The notes under the pieces: model-generated
The model's input: the letters and a program-made list of their open reading frames with translations, nothing else
Database searches by the model: none
Told to the model about the DNA's origin: nothing
Shown: in pieces, positions 44,284-53,344 of the stretch
Layout: every line of letters begins with the position of its first letter
Position numbering within the stretch: the stretch's first letter is position 1
Position numbers and translations under genes: made by a program
From: Cytophagaceae bacterium
GTDB lineage: Bacteria > Bacteroidota > Bacteroidia > Cytophagales > Spirosomataceae
Assembly: GCA_947450365.1 (NCBI GenBank)
Contig: CANFVE010000018.1
Coordinates: 1-54,250 of the forward strand
DNA length: 54,250 bases
Reading direction: 5' to 3'

Positions 44284-44314
44284 TGCCAAAAGGTCATGTG
44301 GCATAAAAATTGTA
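44284..44314 (+). promoter_or_regulatory. -24/-12 (sigma-54-like) promoter with palindromic site before lon
   Basis: TGGCAT (44299-44304), 5 bases, TTGTA (44310-44314) fits the sigma-54 pattern TGGCAC-N5-TTGCA with exact spacing and C-to-T changes at two positions. TGCCAAAAGGTCA (44284-44296) immediately upstream is an imperfect 13-base palindrome, an operator-like site. No TAnnTTTG is seen before lon. The predicted start is near 44326. Confidence 0.45.
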
Positions 44315-44325
44315 GACTAGCGTCG

Positions 44326-44348
44326 ATCTCTTCAAAAATCGAAGAGAT
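44326..44348 (+). other. 5' hairpin in the lon leader
   Basis: ATCTCTTC (44326-44333) pairs perfectly with GAAGAGAT (44341-44348) around AAAAATC. No T-run follows, so it is not a terminator. It would lie at or very near the 5' end of the lon message. Confidence 0.6.
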
Positions 44349-44368
44349 AATTATATAAAAAAGTTGGT

Positions 44369-46864
44369 ATGAATAACCCAAATGATCTTTTTAAGCATTT
44401 GAATCTGTCGGATATCTCGGATTTTGAGAACATCGAATTAATTCCCATCGGGTCAGAAGGCTTGGGTCAGGATGACAAAATGAGTGTTTTGTCAGATGAG
44501 CTGCCCATTTTACCTATTCGGAATATCGTTTTATTTCCTGGGATGGTGATTCCGATTACGGTGAGTCGCCAAAAATCGGTTCGTTTGGTTAAAAAAGCAT
44601 ATAAAGGCGATCGGACCCTGGGGGTATTAGTGCAGGCAAATCATTCAAAAGAGGAACCCACGGAGGAGGATTTATACAAAATCGGTACGGTGGGGCACAT
44701 CGTGAAAATGTTTGTGTTGCCAGGTGGAAATACCACCATTATCGTACAGGGCCGCAAGCGGTTTGAAGTAAAGGAATATGTGAAAAAGGAGCCGAATTTG
44801 ATTGCCAAAGTGCAATACATCGAGGATACTTTTCCTAAAAAATTAAATAAAGAAAATAAGGCACTGATTTCGACCTTGAAGGAATCGGCCATGAAGATTT
44901 TGAATTTGAATCCGGAGATTCCTCGGGAAGCGCAGATTGCCTTGGATAATATCGAATCCTCGGCATTTTTGATTCACTTTTTGTCCTCGAATATTAATGC
45001 CGACTTAAAAGATAAGCAGGAATTATTAGAGACCTTGGATGGGATCGAACAGGCGACGCATTTGTTGGAATACATGTTAAAAGACATCCAACATTTAGAG
45101 CTGAAACGCGAAATACAAAGTAAGGCCTCGAGTGATATCGATCAGCAGCAGAGGGATTATTACATACGCCAACAAATCAAGGTTCTTCAAGAAGAACTCG
45201 GTGTCGAAAGCCCAGAACAGGAATTAGATGGTTTACGGGCAAAGGGTGCGAAGAAAAAGTGGTCGAAGGAGGTGAATGATTTTTTCCAAAAGGAATTATC
45301 TAAGTTGCAACGTACGAATTCGATGTCGCCGGAATATCCGATGCTGATGAATTTTGTGGAATTACTTACCGACTTGCCTTGGTCTGAATATACGAAGGAC
45401 AATTTCGATTTGATAAAGGCCAAAAAAGTTTTGGATGCGGATCATTTTGGGTTGGAAAAGGTGAAGGAGCGGATTATTGAATATTTGGCGGTGTTGAAAA
45501 TGAAGGGGGATATGAAGGCGCCCATTTTGTGTTTATATGGTCCTCCGGGAGTTGGGAAGACGTCTTTGGGTCGTTCGATTGCTAAGGCTTTAGGCCGAAA
45601 ATATGTGCGGATGGCCTTGGGAGGCTTGCATGATGAATCGGAGATTCGGGGTCACCGAAAAACGTATATTGGTGCGATGCCGGGAAAAATCATTCAAAAC
45701 ATTAAAAAAGCGGGATCTTCGAATCCTGTATTTATCCTGGATGAAATAGATAAAGTGGGAGCGGATCATCGAGGGGATCCTTCGTCGGCCTTGTTGGAGG
45801 TATTAGATCCGGAGCAAAACAATAGCTTTTTGGATAATTATTTGGAATGTGAATTTGATTTGTCTCGCGTGATGTTTGTGGCCACGGCCAATAATCTGGA
45901 TACCATTCACCCAGCTTTGCGGGATCGGATGGAGATTATCGAAGTGAGTGGATATACGATGGAGGAAAAGGTGCAGATTGCGAAAAAGCATTTATTGCCC
46001 AAGCAGAAATCAGAGCATGGTTTAGACAAAGTATCGGTTAATTTATCCGATGCAGCGATTCAGAAAATTGTGGAAGGATATACGCGGGAATCGGGTGTTC
46101 GGAAATTGGAGCAGGAGATTGGTCGGGTCGTTCGAAAAGTAACGAAATCCATTGCGATTGGCGAGGCCTATCCAGCCAAAATTCAGCCAGCGGATGTAGT
46201 TCGGATGTTGGGCCAAGAGGTGTTCGACAAGGATTCGTACGAAAGCAATGAGTATGCGGGTGTGGTGACTGGATTAGCTTGGACGCCCGTGGGAGGAGAT
46301 ATCTTATTTATTGAGACCTTGTTGAGCCGAGGAAAAGGCATATTAACCCTTTCGGGCCAATTGGGTGATGTGATGAAGGAATCAGCCATGGCGGCATTGA
46401 GTTTTTTAAAGGCACACTCGGATGCGTTTGGCATTGATTATCGGATTTTTGATCAATATAATTTGCATATTCACGTGCCCGCGGGGGCGGTGCCGAAAGA
46501 TGGACCATCGGCGGGCATTACGATGTTGACGGCCATCGCATCGGCGTTAACGCAGCGCCAGGTAAAGGCGAAATTAGCCATGACAGGGGAGATTACCTTG
46601 CGTGGAAAAGTGCTGCCGGTCGGGGGGATTAAGGAAAAGATTTTAGCTGCGAAACGCGCGGGGATTAAAGAAATTATCATGTGTGCGAAAAATCGCAAAG
46701 ATGTGGAGGAAATCGAAGCACACTATATTTCGGATTTGAAATTTAACTATGTGGAGAATGCCTTGGAGGTGTTGGACATTGCCCTTTTGAATGAAAAGGT
46801 TCCGAATCCCTTGAATTTTGTGTTTCAGGAGGAGGCTAAACCGATTTCATCCGCGGCCGAATAG
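44369..46864 (+). CDS. lon: ATP-dependent protease Lon
   Basis: An 831-residue AAA+ protease removing damaged and regulatory proteins. The N-terminal substrate domain begins LPILPIRNIVLFPGMVIP, the P-loop is GPPGVGKTSLG (about 390), FILDEIDK is Walker B, and the protease domain has DGPSAGITM (Ser714) and GGIKEKILAA (Lys757), the Ser-Lys dyad. The length is normal. Its 3' end overlaps the convergent recQ gene by 40 bases. The leader has a -24/-12-like promoter and hairpin. Confidence 0.97.
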   Translation: MNNPNDLFKHLNLSDISDFENIELIPIGSEGLGQDDKMSVLSDELPILPIRNIVLFPGMVIPITVSRQKSVRLVKKAYKGDRTLGVLVQANHSKEEPTEEDLYKIGTVGHIVKMFVLPGGNTTIIVQGRKRFEVKEYVKKEPNLIAKVQYIEDTFPKKLNKENKALISTLKESAMKILNLNPEIPREAQIALDNIESSAFLIHFLSSNINADLKDKQELLETLDGIEQATHLLEYMLKDIQHLELKREIQSKASSDIDQQQRDYYIRQQIKVLQEELGVESPEQELDGLRAKGAKKKWSKEVNDFFQKELSKLQRTNSMSPEYPMLMNFVELLTDLPWSEYTKDNFDLIKAKKVLDADHFGLEKVKERIIEYLAVLKMKGDMKAPILCLYGPPGVGKTSLGRSIAKALGRKYVRMALGGLHDESEIRGHRKTYIGAMPGKIIQNIKKAGSSNPVFILDEIDKVGADHRGDPSSALLEVLDPEQNNSFLDNYLECEFDLSRVMFVATANNLDTIHPALRDRMEIIEVSGYTMEEKVQIAKKHLLPKQKSEHGLDKVSVNLSDAAIQKIVEGYTRESGVRKLEQEIGRVVRKVTKSIAIGEAYPAKIQPADVVRMLGQEVFDKDSYESNEYAGVVTGLAWTPVGGDILFIETLLSRGKGILTLSGQLGDVMKESAMAALSFLKAHSDAFGIDYRIFDQYNLHIHVPAGAVPKDGPSAGITMLTAIASALTQRQVKAKLAMTGEITLRGKVLPVGGIKEKILAAKRAGIKEIIMCAKNRKDVEEIEAHYISDLKFNYVENALEVLDIALLNEKVPNPLNFVFQEEAKPISSAAE

Positions 46865-48747
46865 GCGATTTCGCCGGATTCTAAACCATATTGAATAACT
46901 TTCGTGGCTTCTGTCCTAGAAAGGGGGCGCAAGCAATCCACGAGGTCTTGTAATTTCATCGGACCATTTTTCAGGTATTGGAGGATGAGTTTTCGTTCTT
47001 GTTCATTTCCTTCAGGAAAGGATTTGCCCGTTTTATCGTGTTTTTTTTGGATGCAAATGTCGCATATGCCACAGGTTTGTGCCAGTGTTTCACCAAAATA
47101 GGCGACGATTTTGACGGTTCGGCACACTTGGTTTTGACGTACATAGGATTCGATGGCGTCTATTTTCGTCCGACTACGTTCCTTTTTCTGTACATATGAA
47201 TTCCAAAGGATCGGTAAATTTTCTAAGTTTGCCCTCGGGCTTAATAAGGTTAATTTCGCTAAGCCATTTTGTTTTTCGTACTCGATAATCTCGAATTTTT
47301 CAAGTAGCAAAAGTGTCCGTTCTATATCCGCCAAAGGGGATTTAAATAACTGACTTATACTTGCTTCTGAAATCGTCACGAATTGGGTATATAAATTTCC
47401 TCCATATTGACGCAGAAGGAATTTGATGATGCTTTCGAATTTTTCGTTTCGAATCTGAAAGTCATATAATTCAGTGGCGGAGACTTTAATTTTAATTTTG
47501 GACGGATTTTGCATGGACTCACTCATCAGCAGGAGCCCCTCGCTTTCTAGGGTTTTGAGTGCATAAAAGGTTTCGGATGCGGGCAATTGAAAGCGCCGAC
47601 ACATTTCTTGCCAATCAAAATCATACGAAGTCATTTCCCCGCTGCCTTCCGCGATTTGTAAATAATTACTGAGTGCTTGATATGTTTTTTTTAGGGTCTC
47701 GGTCGTAGGAAAGGACTTTTCCCAGTGGCTATGTAACTCGAGCAAATCGTTTTCTTGGGCAATGATAACCGCAAAGGCTTTTTTCTCATCTCGGCCCGCC
47801 CGTCCCGCTTCTTGATAATAGGCCTCCAAGGAATCTGGGAGATCCATGTGAACGACCAGGCGGACATCAGGTTTATCGATTCCCATTCCAAATGCATTCG
47901 TCGCCACCATGCACTGGAATTTATTTTGAATCCAATCATCCTGTTTCGATTTCCGTACATCTGGCGTCATTCCTGCATGGTAAAAACTGGCCGAAATACC
48001 TTGTTCGGATAGAATTTGGGCGATTTCTTGAGTTTTCCTACGGTTCCGCGCATATACGATGCAGGATCCTCCAACTTTCTGAATCATATGAACCAGTTTT
48101 TGCTCTTTTAAATCATCCCAAAGAATGGAATAGGACAGATTCGCTCTACTAAAACTTTTTTGGAAGATCTGCGGATTTTTGAGGGCTAATTTTTCCAAAA
48201 TGTCATGTTTAACTGGCGGTGTGGCGGAGGCAGTTAAGGCGAGGCAGGTGACGGAAGGAAATAGGTCTTTAAATTCTTTGATCGCAAGGTAGGAGGGTCT
48301 AAAGTCGTAGCCCCATTGAGAAATACAATGAGCTTCGTCGATTGCGATCAGGTTGATATTCATCTGTTTGGCACGGGCCAAAAAAAGATCCGTTTTCAAT
48401 CGCTCAGGGGAAATATACAGAAATTTGGTTTCGCCATAGATGCAATTGTCGAGGAGAATGTCGATTTGTCGGGCCGACATCCCCGAATAGATCGCCACAG
48501 CTGGGATTCCACGCTTCTTTAATTGATCTACTTGATCCTGCATGAGGGCAATCAATGGAGATATGACGATGCAAATTCCATCTTTCGCCAGGGCAGGAAC
48601 TTGAAAACAAATGGACTTTCCCCCGCCAGTTGGCAATAAAGCCAAGGTGTCTTTTTGGTCGAGCACAGCCTGAATAATCTCTTCTTGAAGAGGTCTAAAG
48701 GCCATGTGTCCCCAATATTTTTGCAATATTTCCTGCAGATGGTTCAT
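46825..48747 (-). CDS. recQ: ATP-dependent DNA helicase RecQ
   Basis: A 640-residue superfamily 2 helicase. Motif I is LPTGGGKSICFQ, motif II IDEAHCISQWGYDFRPSY, motif VI YYQEAGRAGRDEK, and the zinc-binding region near 545-565 has VCRTVKIVAYFGE...CGICDIC. It has the RecQ-C-terminal winged helix but no clear HRDC domain at the end. It acts in recombination and fork restart. The ATG lies at 48747, just before a -7 element at 48756-48763. Its 3' end overlaps lon by 40 bases. Confidence 0.93.
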   Translation of the reverse strand: MNHLQEILQKYWGHMAFRPLQEEIIQAVLDQKDTLALLPTGGGKSICFQVPALAKDGICIVISPLIALMQDQVDQLKKRGIPAVAIYSGMSARQIDILLDNCIYGETKFLYISPERLKTDLFLARAKQMNINLIAIDEAHCISQWGYDFRPSYLAIKEFKDLFPSVTCLALTASATPPVKHDILEKLALKNPQIFQKSFSRANLSYSILWDDLKEQKLVHMIQKVGGSCIVYARNRRKTQEIAQILSEQGISASFYHAGMTPDVRKSKQDDWIQNKFQCMVATNAFGMGIDKPDVRLVVHMDLPDSLEAYYQEAGRAGRDEKKAFAVIIAQENDLLELHSHWEKSFPTTETLKKTYQALSNYLQIAEGSGEMTSYDFDWQEMCRRFQLPASETFYALKTLESEGLLLMSESMQNPSKIKIKVSATELYDFQIRNEKFESIIKFLLRQYGGNLYTQFVTISEASISQLFKSPLADIERTLLLLEKFEIIEYEKQNGLAKLTLLSPRANLENLPILWNSYVQKKERSRTKIDAIESYVRQNQVCRTVKIVAYFGETLAQTCGICDICIQKKHDKTGKSFPEGNEQERKLILQYLKNGPMKLQDLVDCLRPLSRTEATKVIQYGLESGEIAYSAADEIGLASS

Positions 48748-48755
48748 CGGTCATT

Positions 48756-48763
48756 CAAATCTA
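48756..48763 (-). promoter_or_regulatory. -7 element of recQ
   Basis: TAGATTTG (minus strand) fits TAnnTTTG and lies 8 bases before the recQ ATG, so the message would be almost leaderless. Confidence 0.5.
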
Positions 48764-48846
48764 CCAAAAAAAAGGCGTTCTGGAAACCTCATTCGGCATG
48801 AGGATTGTCTGAAAAATTACTATTTTTATGGCCTAAAATAGGCATC

Positions 48847-50325
48847 ATGTTAACAGAAAGGGATTTAATCCAATTAGAAAAGCGGGGAATAAAGCCGGAG
48901 GAAATTTATCAACAAGTTGATTATTTTAAATCAGGTTTTCCTTGGATGCAATTGGATCGTTCGGCGACCATTGGAGATGGCGTGATTCGTTTAACTGAGG
49001 ATGAACTTTCGCAATATGAGGCATCCTTCAATCAGCAAAAATCAGGCTTATCGATTGTGAAGCTTGTGCCGGCGTCGGGTGCGGCGACACGGATGTTTAA
49101 ATCGTTGTTTGAGCATTTGTCGGAGGGGAAGGCCAATAAAGAATCCTCGGTATTTTTTGAGCGCTTATCGGAATTTGCGTTTACGCAAGAATTAAAGGCA
49201 ATATTGCCGGCGGAGGCTAGTGACGAGGAGGTGTTGAAGGGCTTATTGACGACATCAGGTTTGGAATATGGGAACTTACCCAAGGGCCTTTTGGCCTTTC
49301 ATCGCTATGCGGATCAGGTGCGCACGCCTTTGGAGGAGCATTTGGTGGAGGCGGCGGAATATGCGTCGGATGGCCAACAGGCCCGCTTACATTTTACGGT
49401 TTCACCGGAACATCGGGGGCGTTTTGAGGAATTGGTTGCGAAGGTTGTGCCTCCCTTGGAGGAGCAATATGGTATTTCATTTCATATTAGTTTTTCGGAG
49501 CAAAAGCCGGCCACAGATACGGTGGCGGTGGAGCCGGATAATTCATTATTTCGGGAGGCTGATGGGAGTTTATTGTTTCGTCCGGCGGGCCACGGGGCTT
49601 TGTTGGAGAATTTGAACGACCTTCGCGCGGACATCATATTCATCAAAAACATTGATAATGTGGTTCCGGATGCCTTAAAGCCAAGTACCATTGTGTACAA
49701 GAAGGCTTTAGGCGGATTATTGATTTGGATTTTAGGGGAAATTAAGCGCTGGCATGCATTCTTGGGTGAAAATGCTGTGCCTCAGGATACGATGGATGCC
49801 GCGGAGAAATTTATGAAGGGCTTTTTGGGTTTTGTGCCTGCTCCGGACTTTGCCAATTTGAATAATCAGGAAAAGGTGAATTTTTTACGCGCGATTTTGG
49901 CACGGCCTACCCGGATTTGTGGGGTGGTGAAAAATACGGGGGAGCCGGGTGGAGGGCCGTTTTGGTGTCAGGATGAGCTGGGAAATAGTACCTTGCAACT
50001 CGTTGAATCGGCGCAAGTGGACTTAAAAAATGAGCAACAAAAATCGATTTTCACAGGATCTACGCATTTTAATCCGGTCGATTTGGTGTGTGCGACGAAG
50101 GATTTGGAGGGGAATTCGTATGATTTATTGGCCTTTCGGGATATGTCGACGGGTTTCATAACTGATAAGACAAAAGATGGGCGGGCATTGAAGGCGCAGG
50201 AATTACCGGGTTTATGGAATGGGGCGATGGCCAAATGGAATACGGTATTTGTGGAGGTTCCGTTGGAGACATTTAATCCGGTTAAATCGGTGACGGATTT
50301 GTTGAGACCTGCGCATCAAAACTAG
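48847..50325 (+). CDS. DUF4301 family protein
   Basis: A 492-residue protein of the DUF4301 family, found in Bacteroidota. MLTERDLIQLEKRGI starts it, KLVPASGAATRMFKSLFEHL near residue 75 looks like a nucleotidyltransferase-type GxGxRM loop, FHRYADQVRTPLEEHLVEA and IIFIKNIDNVVPD follow, and the tail has GEPGGGPFWC and STHFNPVDLVC. The pattern recalls a sugar-nucleotide transferase fold, but no reaction is known. I chose the ATG at 48847; the longer frame to 48805 runs into the promoter region. Confidence 0.85.
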   Translation: MLTERDLIQLEKRGIKPEEIYQQVDYFKSGFPWMQLDRSATIGDGVIRLTEDELSQYEASFNQQKSGLSIVKLVPASGAATRMFKSLFEHLSEGKANKESSVFFERLSEFAFTQELKAILPAEASDEEVLKGLLTTSGLEYGNLPKGLLAFHRYADQVRTPLEEHLVEAAEYASDGQQARLHFTVSPEHRGRFEELVAKVVPPLEEQYGISFHISFSEQKPATDTVAVEPDNSLFREADGSLLFRPAGHGALLENLNDLRADIIFIKNIDNVVPDALKPSTIVYKKALGGLLIWILGEIKRWHAFLGENAVPQDTMDAAEKFMKGFLGFVPAPDFANLNNQEKVNFLRAILARPTRICGVVKNTGEPGGGPFWCQDELGNSTLQLVESAQVDLKNEQQKSIFTGSTHFNPVDLVCATKDLEGNSYDLLAFRDMSTGFITDKTKDGRALKAQELPGLWNGAMAKWNTVFVEVPLETFNPVKSVTDLLRPAHQN

Positions 50326-50332
50326 GAATAGT

Positions 50333-50446
50333 TTTGCTTTTGGTAAAAATCAATTAATTTTGGCGTCCCAAGAACGCGGTTTTTGGGTAAGTATATAAAT
50401 GCTTGATTACAAAAACCTTGCTTGGACTCCTGGCAAGGTTTTTTTT
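50333..50446 (+). ncRNA. Candidate small RNA with promoter, two hairpins and terminator
   Basis: A TTTG (50333-50336), 18 bases, TAATTTTG (50355-50362) promoter would start a transcript near 50368. It would contain hairpin CCCAAGAAC/GTTTTTGGG (50367-50387, loop GCG) and a strong terminator, AAAAACCTTGC (50411-50421) with GCAAGGTTTTT (50433-50443) followed by T. The predicted product is about 75-80 bases and does not encode a convincing peptide. Alternatively the second hairpin simply ends the DUF4301 message and the promoter match is chance. Confidence 0.4.
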
Positions 50447-50461
50447 ATCAGTAAAAAAGGG

Positions 50462-50489
50462 TTTGATAGGCCTTTTGAGGGTATATTTG
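50462..50489 (+). promoter_or_regulatory. Promoter of uxuA
   Basis: TTTG (50462-50465) and TATATTTG (50482-50489) with a 16-base spacer; leader about 25 bases. Confidence 0.55.
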
Positions 50490-50520
50490 TTGGAAATTTT
50501 TACGATTAAACCTAGAAATT

Positions 50521-51711
50521 ATGGCATTAGAGCAGACATGGCGTTGGTTTGGACCCAATGATCCTGTGAAATTATCAGATGTACGTCAGGCGGGAGCGAC
50601 TGGGATTGTGAATGCCTTGCATCAAGTTCCGAATGGGACGGTGTGGGAATTAGATCAAATATTGGAGCGTAAAAAAATCATTGAGGCGGCGGGTTTGACG
50701 TGGTCGGTGATTGAGAGTATTCCGATTCATGAGTCCATTAAAACGAAGACGGGCGATTATCGGATGTACATAGACCGCTATAAGCAATCGATTCGCAACG
50801 TGGCCAAAGCGGGTTTGGATACTGTGTGTTATAATTTCATGCCCATTTTGGATTGGACGCGGACGGATTTGGATTTCCAGTTTCCGGATGGGAGTACGGG
50901 ATTGCGCTTTGATGCGGCGGAATTTGCGGCCTTTGAATTATTTATTTTGAAGCGTCCGGGGGCGGATGCGCATTATACGACGGAGCAAATCGACCGTGCG
51001 AAGCGTTGGTTTGATCAATCGAGTCCAAGTCAGCGGGAGAAGTTGGTTCGCAATGTGATCGCAGGATTGCCGGGAAGTGAGGAGAGTTTTACCTTGGTTT
51101 CGTTTCAACAGGCTTTGGATACCTACAAAGAGGTAGGAGATGCGGAATTGCGGACGCATTTATATGAATTTATTCGGGAGATTGCGCCGGTGGCAGAGGA
51201 AGAAGGGGTGAATTTATCGATTCATCCGGATGATCCTCCGTATCCGATTTTGGGATTGCCGCGGGTGGTGAGTACGGAGTCGGATGCAGAACAATTGTTG
51301 GCCGCCTATGAAAGTTCGGTGAATGGTCTTTGTTTTTGCACGGGCAGTTACGGCGTTCGGGCAGATAATGATTTGGTGGGAATGGTGGAGCGTTTGGGGC
51401 ATCGGATCAACTTTATTCATTTGCGAGCAACGCGCCGGGATGAGTTTGGAAATTTTCATGAAGCGGATCATTTGGATGGGGATGTGGATATGTTTGGGGT
51501 GATGAAGGGCTTGGTTCAGGAACAGAAGAAACGGATTGAGGAGGGGCGAAATGATTATCGATTGCCGTTCCGACCAGATCATGGACATCGGATGTTGGAC
51601 GACTTGCAAGAGGGCAAAAAAACGAATCCGGGCTATACGGCCATTGGTCGTTTGCGGGGTTTGGCGGAGTTGAGGGGTTTGGAAATGGGAATCACGGGAT
51701 TTTTGAAATAA
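50521..51711 (+). CDS. uxuA: Mannonate dehydratase
   Basis: A 396-residue TIM-barrel enzyme turning D-mannonate into 2-keto-3-deoxygluconate in glucuronate catabolism. [97 protein letters not shown] and [13 protein letters not shown] are the UxuA family signature, with His and Cys metal ligands (SIHPDD, FCTGS). Its usual partners (uxuB, uxaC, kdgK, kdgA) are not beside it; the next gene is rpsL. Confidence 0.95.
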   Translation: MALEQTWRWFGPNDPVKLSDVRQAGATGIVNALHQVPNGTVWELDQILERKKIIEAAGLTWSVIESIPIHESIKTKTGDYRMYIDRYKQSIRNVAKAGLDTVCYNFMPILDWTRTDLDFQFPDGSTGLRFDAAEFAAFELFILKRPGADAHYTTEQIDRAKRWFDQSSPSQREKLVRNVIAGLPGSEESFTLVSFQQALDTYKEVGDAELRTHLYEFIREIAPVAEEEGVNLSIHPDDPPYPILGLPRVVSTESDAEQLLAAYESSVNGLCFCTGSYGVRADNDLVGMVERLGHRINFIHLRATRRDEFGNFHEADHLDGDVDMFGVMKGLVQEQKKRIEEGRNDYRLPFRPDHGHRMLDDLQEGKKTNPGYTAIGRLRGLAELRGLEMGITGFLK

Positions 51712-51727
51712 TTTTCTGATTTCTTGT

Positions 51728-51757
51728 TTTGATTTGTATTTTGATTTGTTAACTTTG
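51728..51757 (+). promoter_or_regulatory. Promoter of rpsL-rpsG
   Basis: TTTG (51728-51731) and TAACTTTG (51750-51757), spacer 18: full consensus. The leader of about 65 bases is longer than most here and could hold a translational control site. Confidence 0.65.
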
Positions 51758-51828
51758 CACCCCCGTTAGTGTGGCTTGTCCGCATTGGGATTAAATGAAT
51801 TTATAATTAAACAGGTAATTACGCTAAA

Positions 51829-52239
51829 ATGCCAACTATTCAGCAACTAGTGCGCAAGGGACGTGAGCAAATGACTTGGAAGTCTAAGTCACCTGCTTTG
51901 GATTCTTGTCCACAAAGAAGAGGGGTTTGTACTCGTGTATACACGACGACTCCTAAAAAACCAAATTCAGCGATGCGTAAAGTAGCACGTGTTCGTTTGA
52001 CAAACCAAAAAGAGGTGAATGCTTACATTCCAGGTGAGGGTCACAATTTGCAAGAGCACTCGATCGTATTGATTCGTGGGGGTCGTGTAAAGGACTTACC
52101 AGGTGTTCGTTATCACATTATTCGTGGAGCCTTGGATACGGCCGGAGTTTCGGGTCGTTTGCAGTCTCGTTCGAAGTATGGTGCGAAGCGTCCAAAACCA
52201 GGACAAGTGGCAGCGCCAACAAAAGGTAAAAAGAAATAA
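51829..52239 (+). CDS. rpsL: 30S ribosomal protein S12
   Basis: A 136-residue ribosomal protein of the decoding site. [53 protein letters not shown] and the [15 protein letters not shown] loop are all S12. The streptomycin-related PKKPNS and RVKDLPG loops look wild-type. It leads rpsL-rpsG behind a consensus promoter. Confidence 0.98.
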   Translation: MPTIQQLVRKGREQMTWKSKSPALDSCPQRRGVCTRVYTTTPKKPNSAMRKVARVRLTNQKEVNAYIPGEGHNLQEHSIVLIRGGRVKDLPGVRYHIIRGALDTAGVSGRLQSRSKYGAKRPKPGQVAAPTKGKKK

Positions 52240-52307
52240 TTTTTGAACAAAGATCCAGTATGCCAGAAAAAGGCAGAAGGTTGGGTCGAACTTAAAAAAC
52301 AGAAAAC

Positions 52308-52775
52308 ATGAGAAAGGCGAAACCAAAAAAGCGCTACGTATTGCCAGATCCTAAATTTAAGGATGTATTAGTAACTAAGTTTGTGAACAACTTAATGTAT
52401 GACGGAAAGAAATCAACAGCATTTACTATTTTTTATGATGCATTGGATAAGGTTGAGGATCGTACAAAAGAGAATGGATTAGAAACTTGGAAAAAAGCAT
52501 TGAATAATGTGATGCCATCGGTTGAGGTGAAAAGTCGCCGTGTGGGAGGAGCAAACTTTCAGGTACCAACAGAAGTGCGAGCTGAACGTAAAGTTTCATT
52601 GGGAATGAAGTGGTTAATTTTATATGCACGTAAGCGTGGTGATAAGACGATGATGGATCGTTTAGCGAACGAGATCATTGCTGCATCAAAAGGGGAGGGA
52701 GCTGCTGTGAAGAAGAAAGATGATACGCACAGAATGGCGGAGGCGAACAAAGCGTTCTCTCACTTCCGTTTCTAA
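52308..52775 (+). CDS. rpsG: 30S ribosomal protein S7
   Basis: A 155-residue ribosomal protein that nucleates the 30S head. [59 protein letters not shown], and the C-terminal [15 protein letters not shown] are diagnostic. In E. coli S7 represses its own operon by binding the rpsL-rpsG spacer; here that spacer is 68 bases. A terminator follows directly, so fusA does not continue the operon. Confidence 0.97.
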   Translation: MRKAKPKKRYVLPDPKFKDVLVTKFVNNLMYDGKKSTAFTIFYDALDKVEDRTKENGLETWKKALNNVMPSVEVKSRRVGGANFQVPTEVRAERKVSLGMKWLILYARKRGDKTMMDRLANEIIAASKGEGAAVKKKDDTHRMAEANKAFSHFRF

Positions 52776-52790
52776 ATTAGAACAGATAGG

Positions 52791-52822
52791 AAGGCTGCTC
52801 GGAAACGGGCAGCCTTTTTTTT
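52791..52822 (+). terminator. Intrinsic terminator after rpsG
   Basis: AAGGCTGC (52791-52798) pairs with GCAGCCTT (52809-52816), extended by inner T-G, C-G and G-C pairs around a GAAA tetraloop and followed by a T-run. Confidence 0.9.
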
Positions 52823-52888
52823 TGCCTACGGGGTTCTATTTAATCGAGGGGATTAATGGGTTATTTGTGAAATTTTCTAAAATTTGAT

Positions 52889-52896
52889 TAGCTTTG
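52889..52896 (+). promoter_or_regulatory. -7 element of the Rrf2 regulator
   Basis: TAGCTTTG (TAnnTTTG), with TTTG at 52864-52867 (spacer 21). Leader about 15 bases. Confidence 0.5.
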
Positions 52897-52915
52897 ATTC
52901 ATTCAGCAGACGGAT

Positions 52916-53323
52916 ATGATTTCTAAAAAAGCAAAATACGCGTTAAAGGCGTTAAAAGTATTGGCTCAGGCGTATGAAAAGGGGCCTTTATTGATTTCAC
53001 ACATAGCGGAATCGGAAAATATACCTAAGAAATTTTTAGAGGCGATTTTATTGGAGTTGCGGAATCATGGGATTTTGCAAAGCCAGAAGGGAAAAGGGGG
53101 TGGCTATTATTTGCGCATTCCGCCAGCGGAGGTGACTTTTGCGAAGATTATTCGGATTGTGGATGGGCCGATTGCACCGGCTTTGTGTGTGTCTTTGCAT
53201 TTTTATGGCAAATGCGATGATTGTGCGGATGAGGAGACGTGCCGGTTGCGGACGGTATTGGCTAAATGGCGGGATGCCAATTTATCTGTGTTGGAGAAAA
53301 CGACCTTGGAGGAGCTGATATAA
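52916..53323 (+). CDS. Rrf2 family transcriptional regulator with cysteine cluster
   Basis: A 135-residue winged-helix protein. ISKKAKYALKALKVLAQAYE starts the Rrf2 fold, IAESENIPKKFLEAILLELRNHGILQSQKGKGGGYYL is the recognition helix and wing. Four cysteines (Cys91, Cys100, Cys103 and Cys109 in ALCVSLHFYGKCDDCADEETC) could bind an iron-sulfur cluster or act as a redox sensor; their spacing differs from the C-x5-C-x5-C of IscR. No isc, suf or sulfate genes adjoin, so its target is not known. Confidence 0.9.
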   Translation: MISKKAKYALKALKVLAQAYEKGPLLISHIAESENIPKKFLEAILLELRNHGILQSQKGKGGGYYLRIPPAEVTFAKIIRIVDGPIAPALCVSLHFYGKCDDCADEETCRLRTVLAKWRDANLSVLEKTTLEELI

Positions 53324-53344
53324 TGTAATTGTTATGAAATACAA

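Noticed and set aside
44326-44348. Hairpin before lon as terminator of DUF6702
   Set aside because: It is followed by AATTATATAAAA rather than a T-run and lies close to the lon start.
46825-46864. Possible frameshift or misassembly at the lon/recQ junction because of the 40-base overlap
   Set aside because: Both proteins have normal C-termini and motifs, and overlapping convergent ends recur elsewhere in the window.
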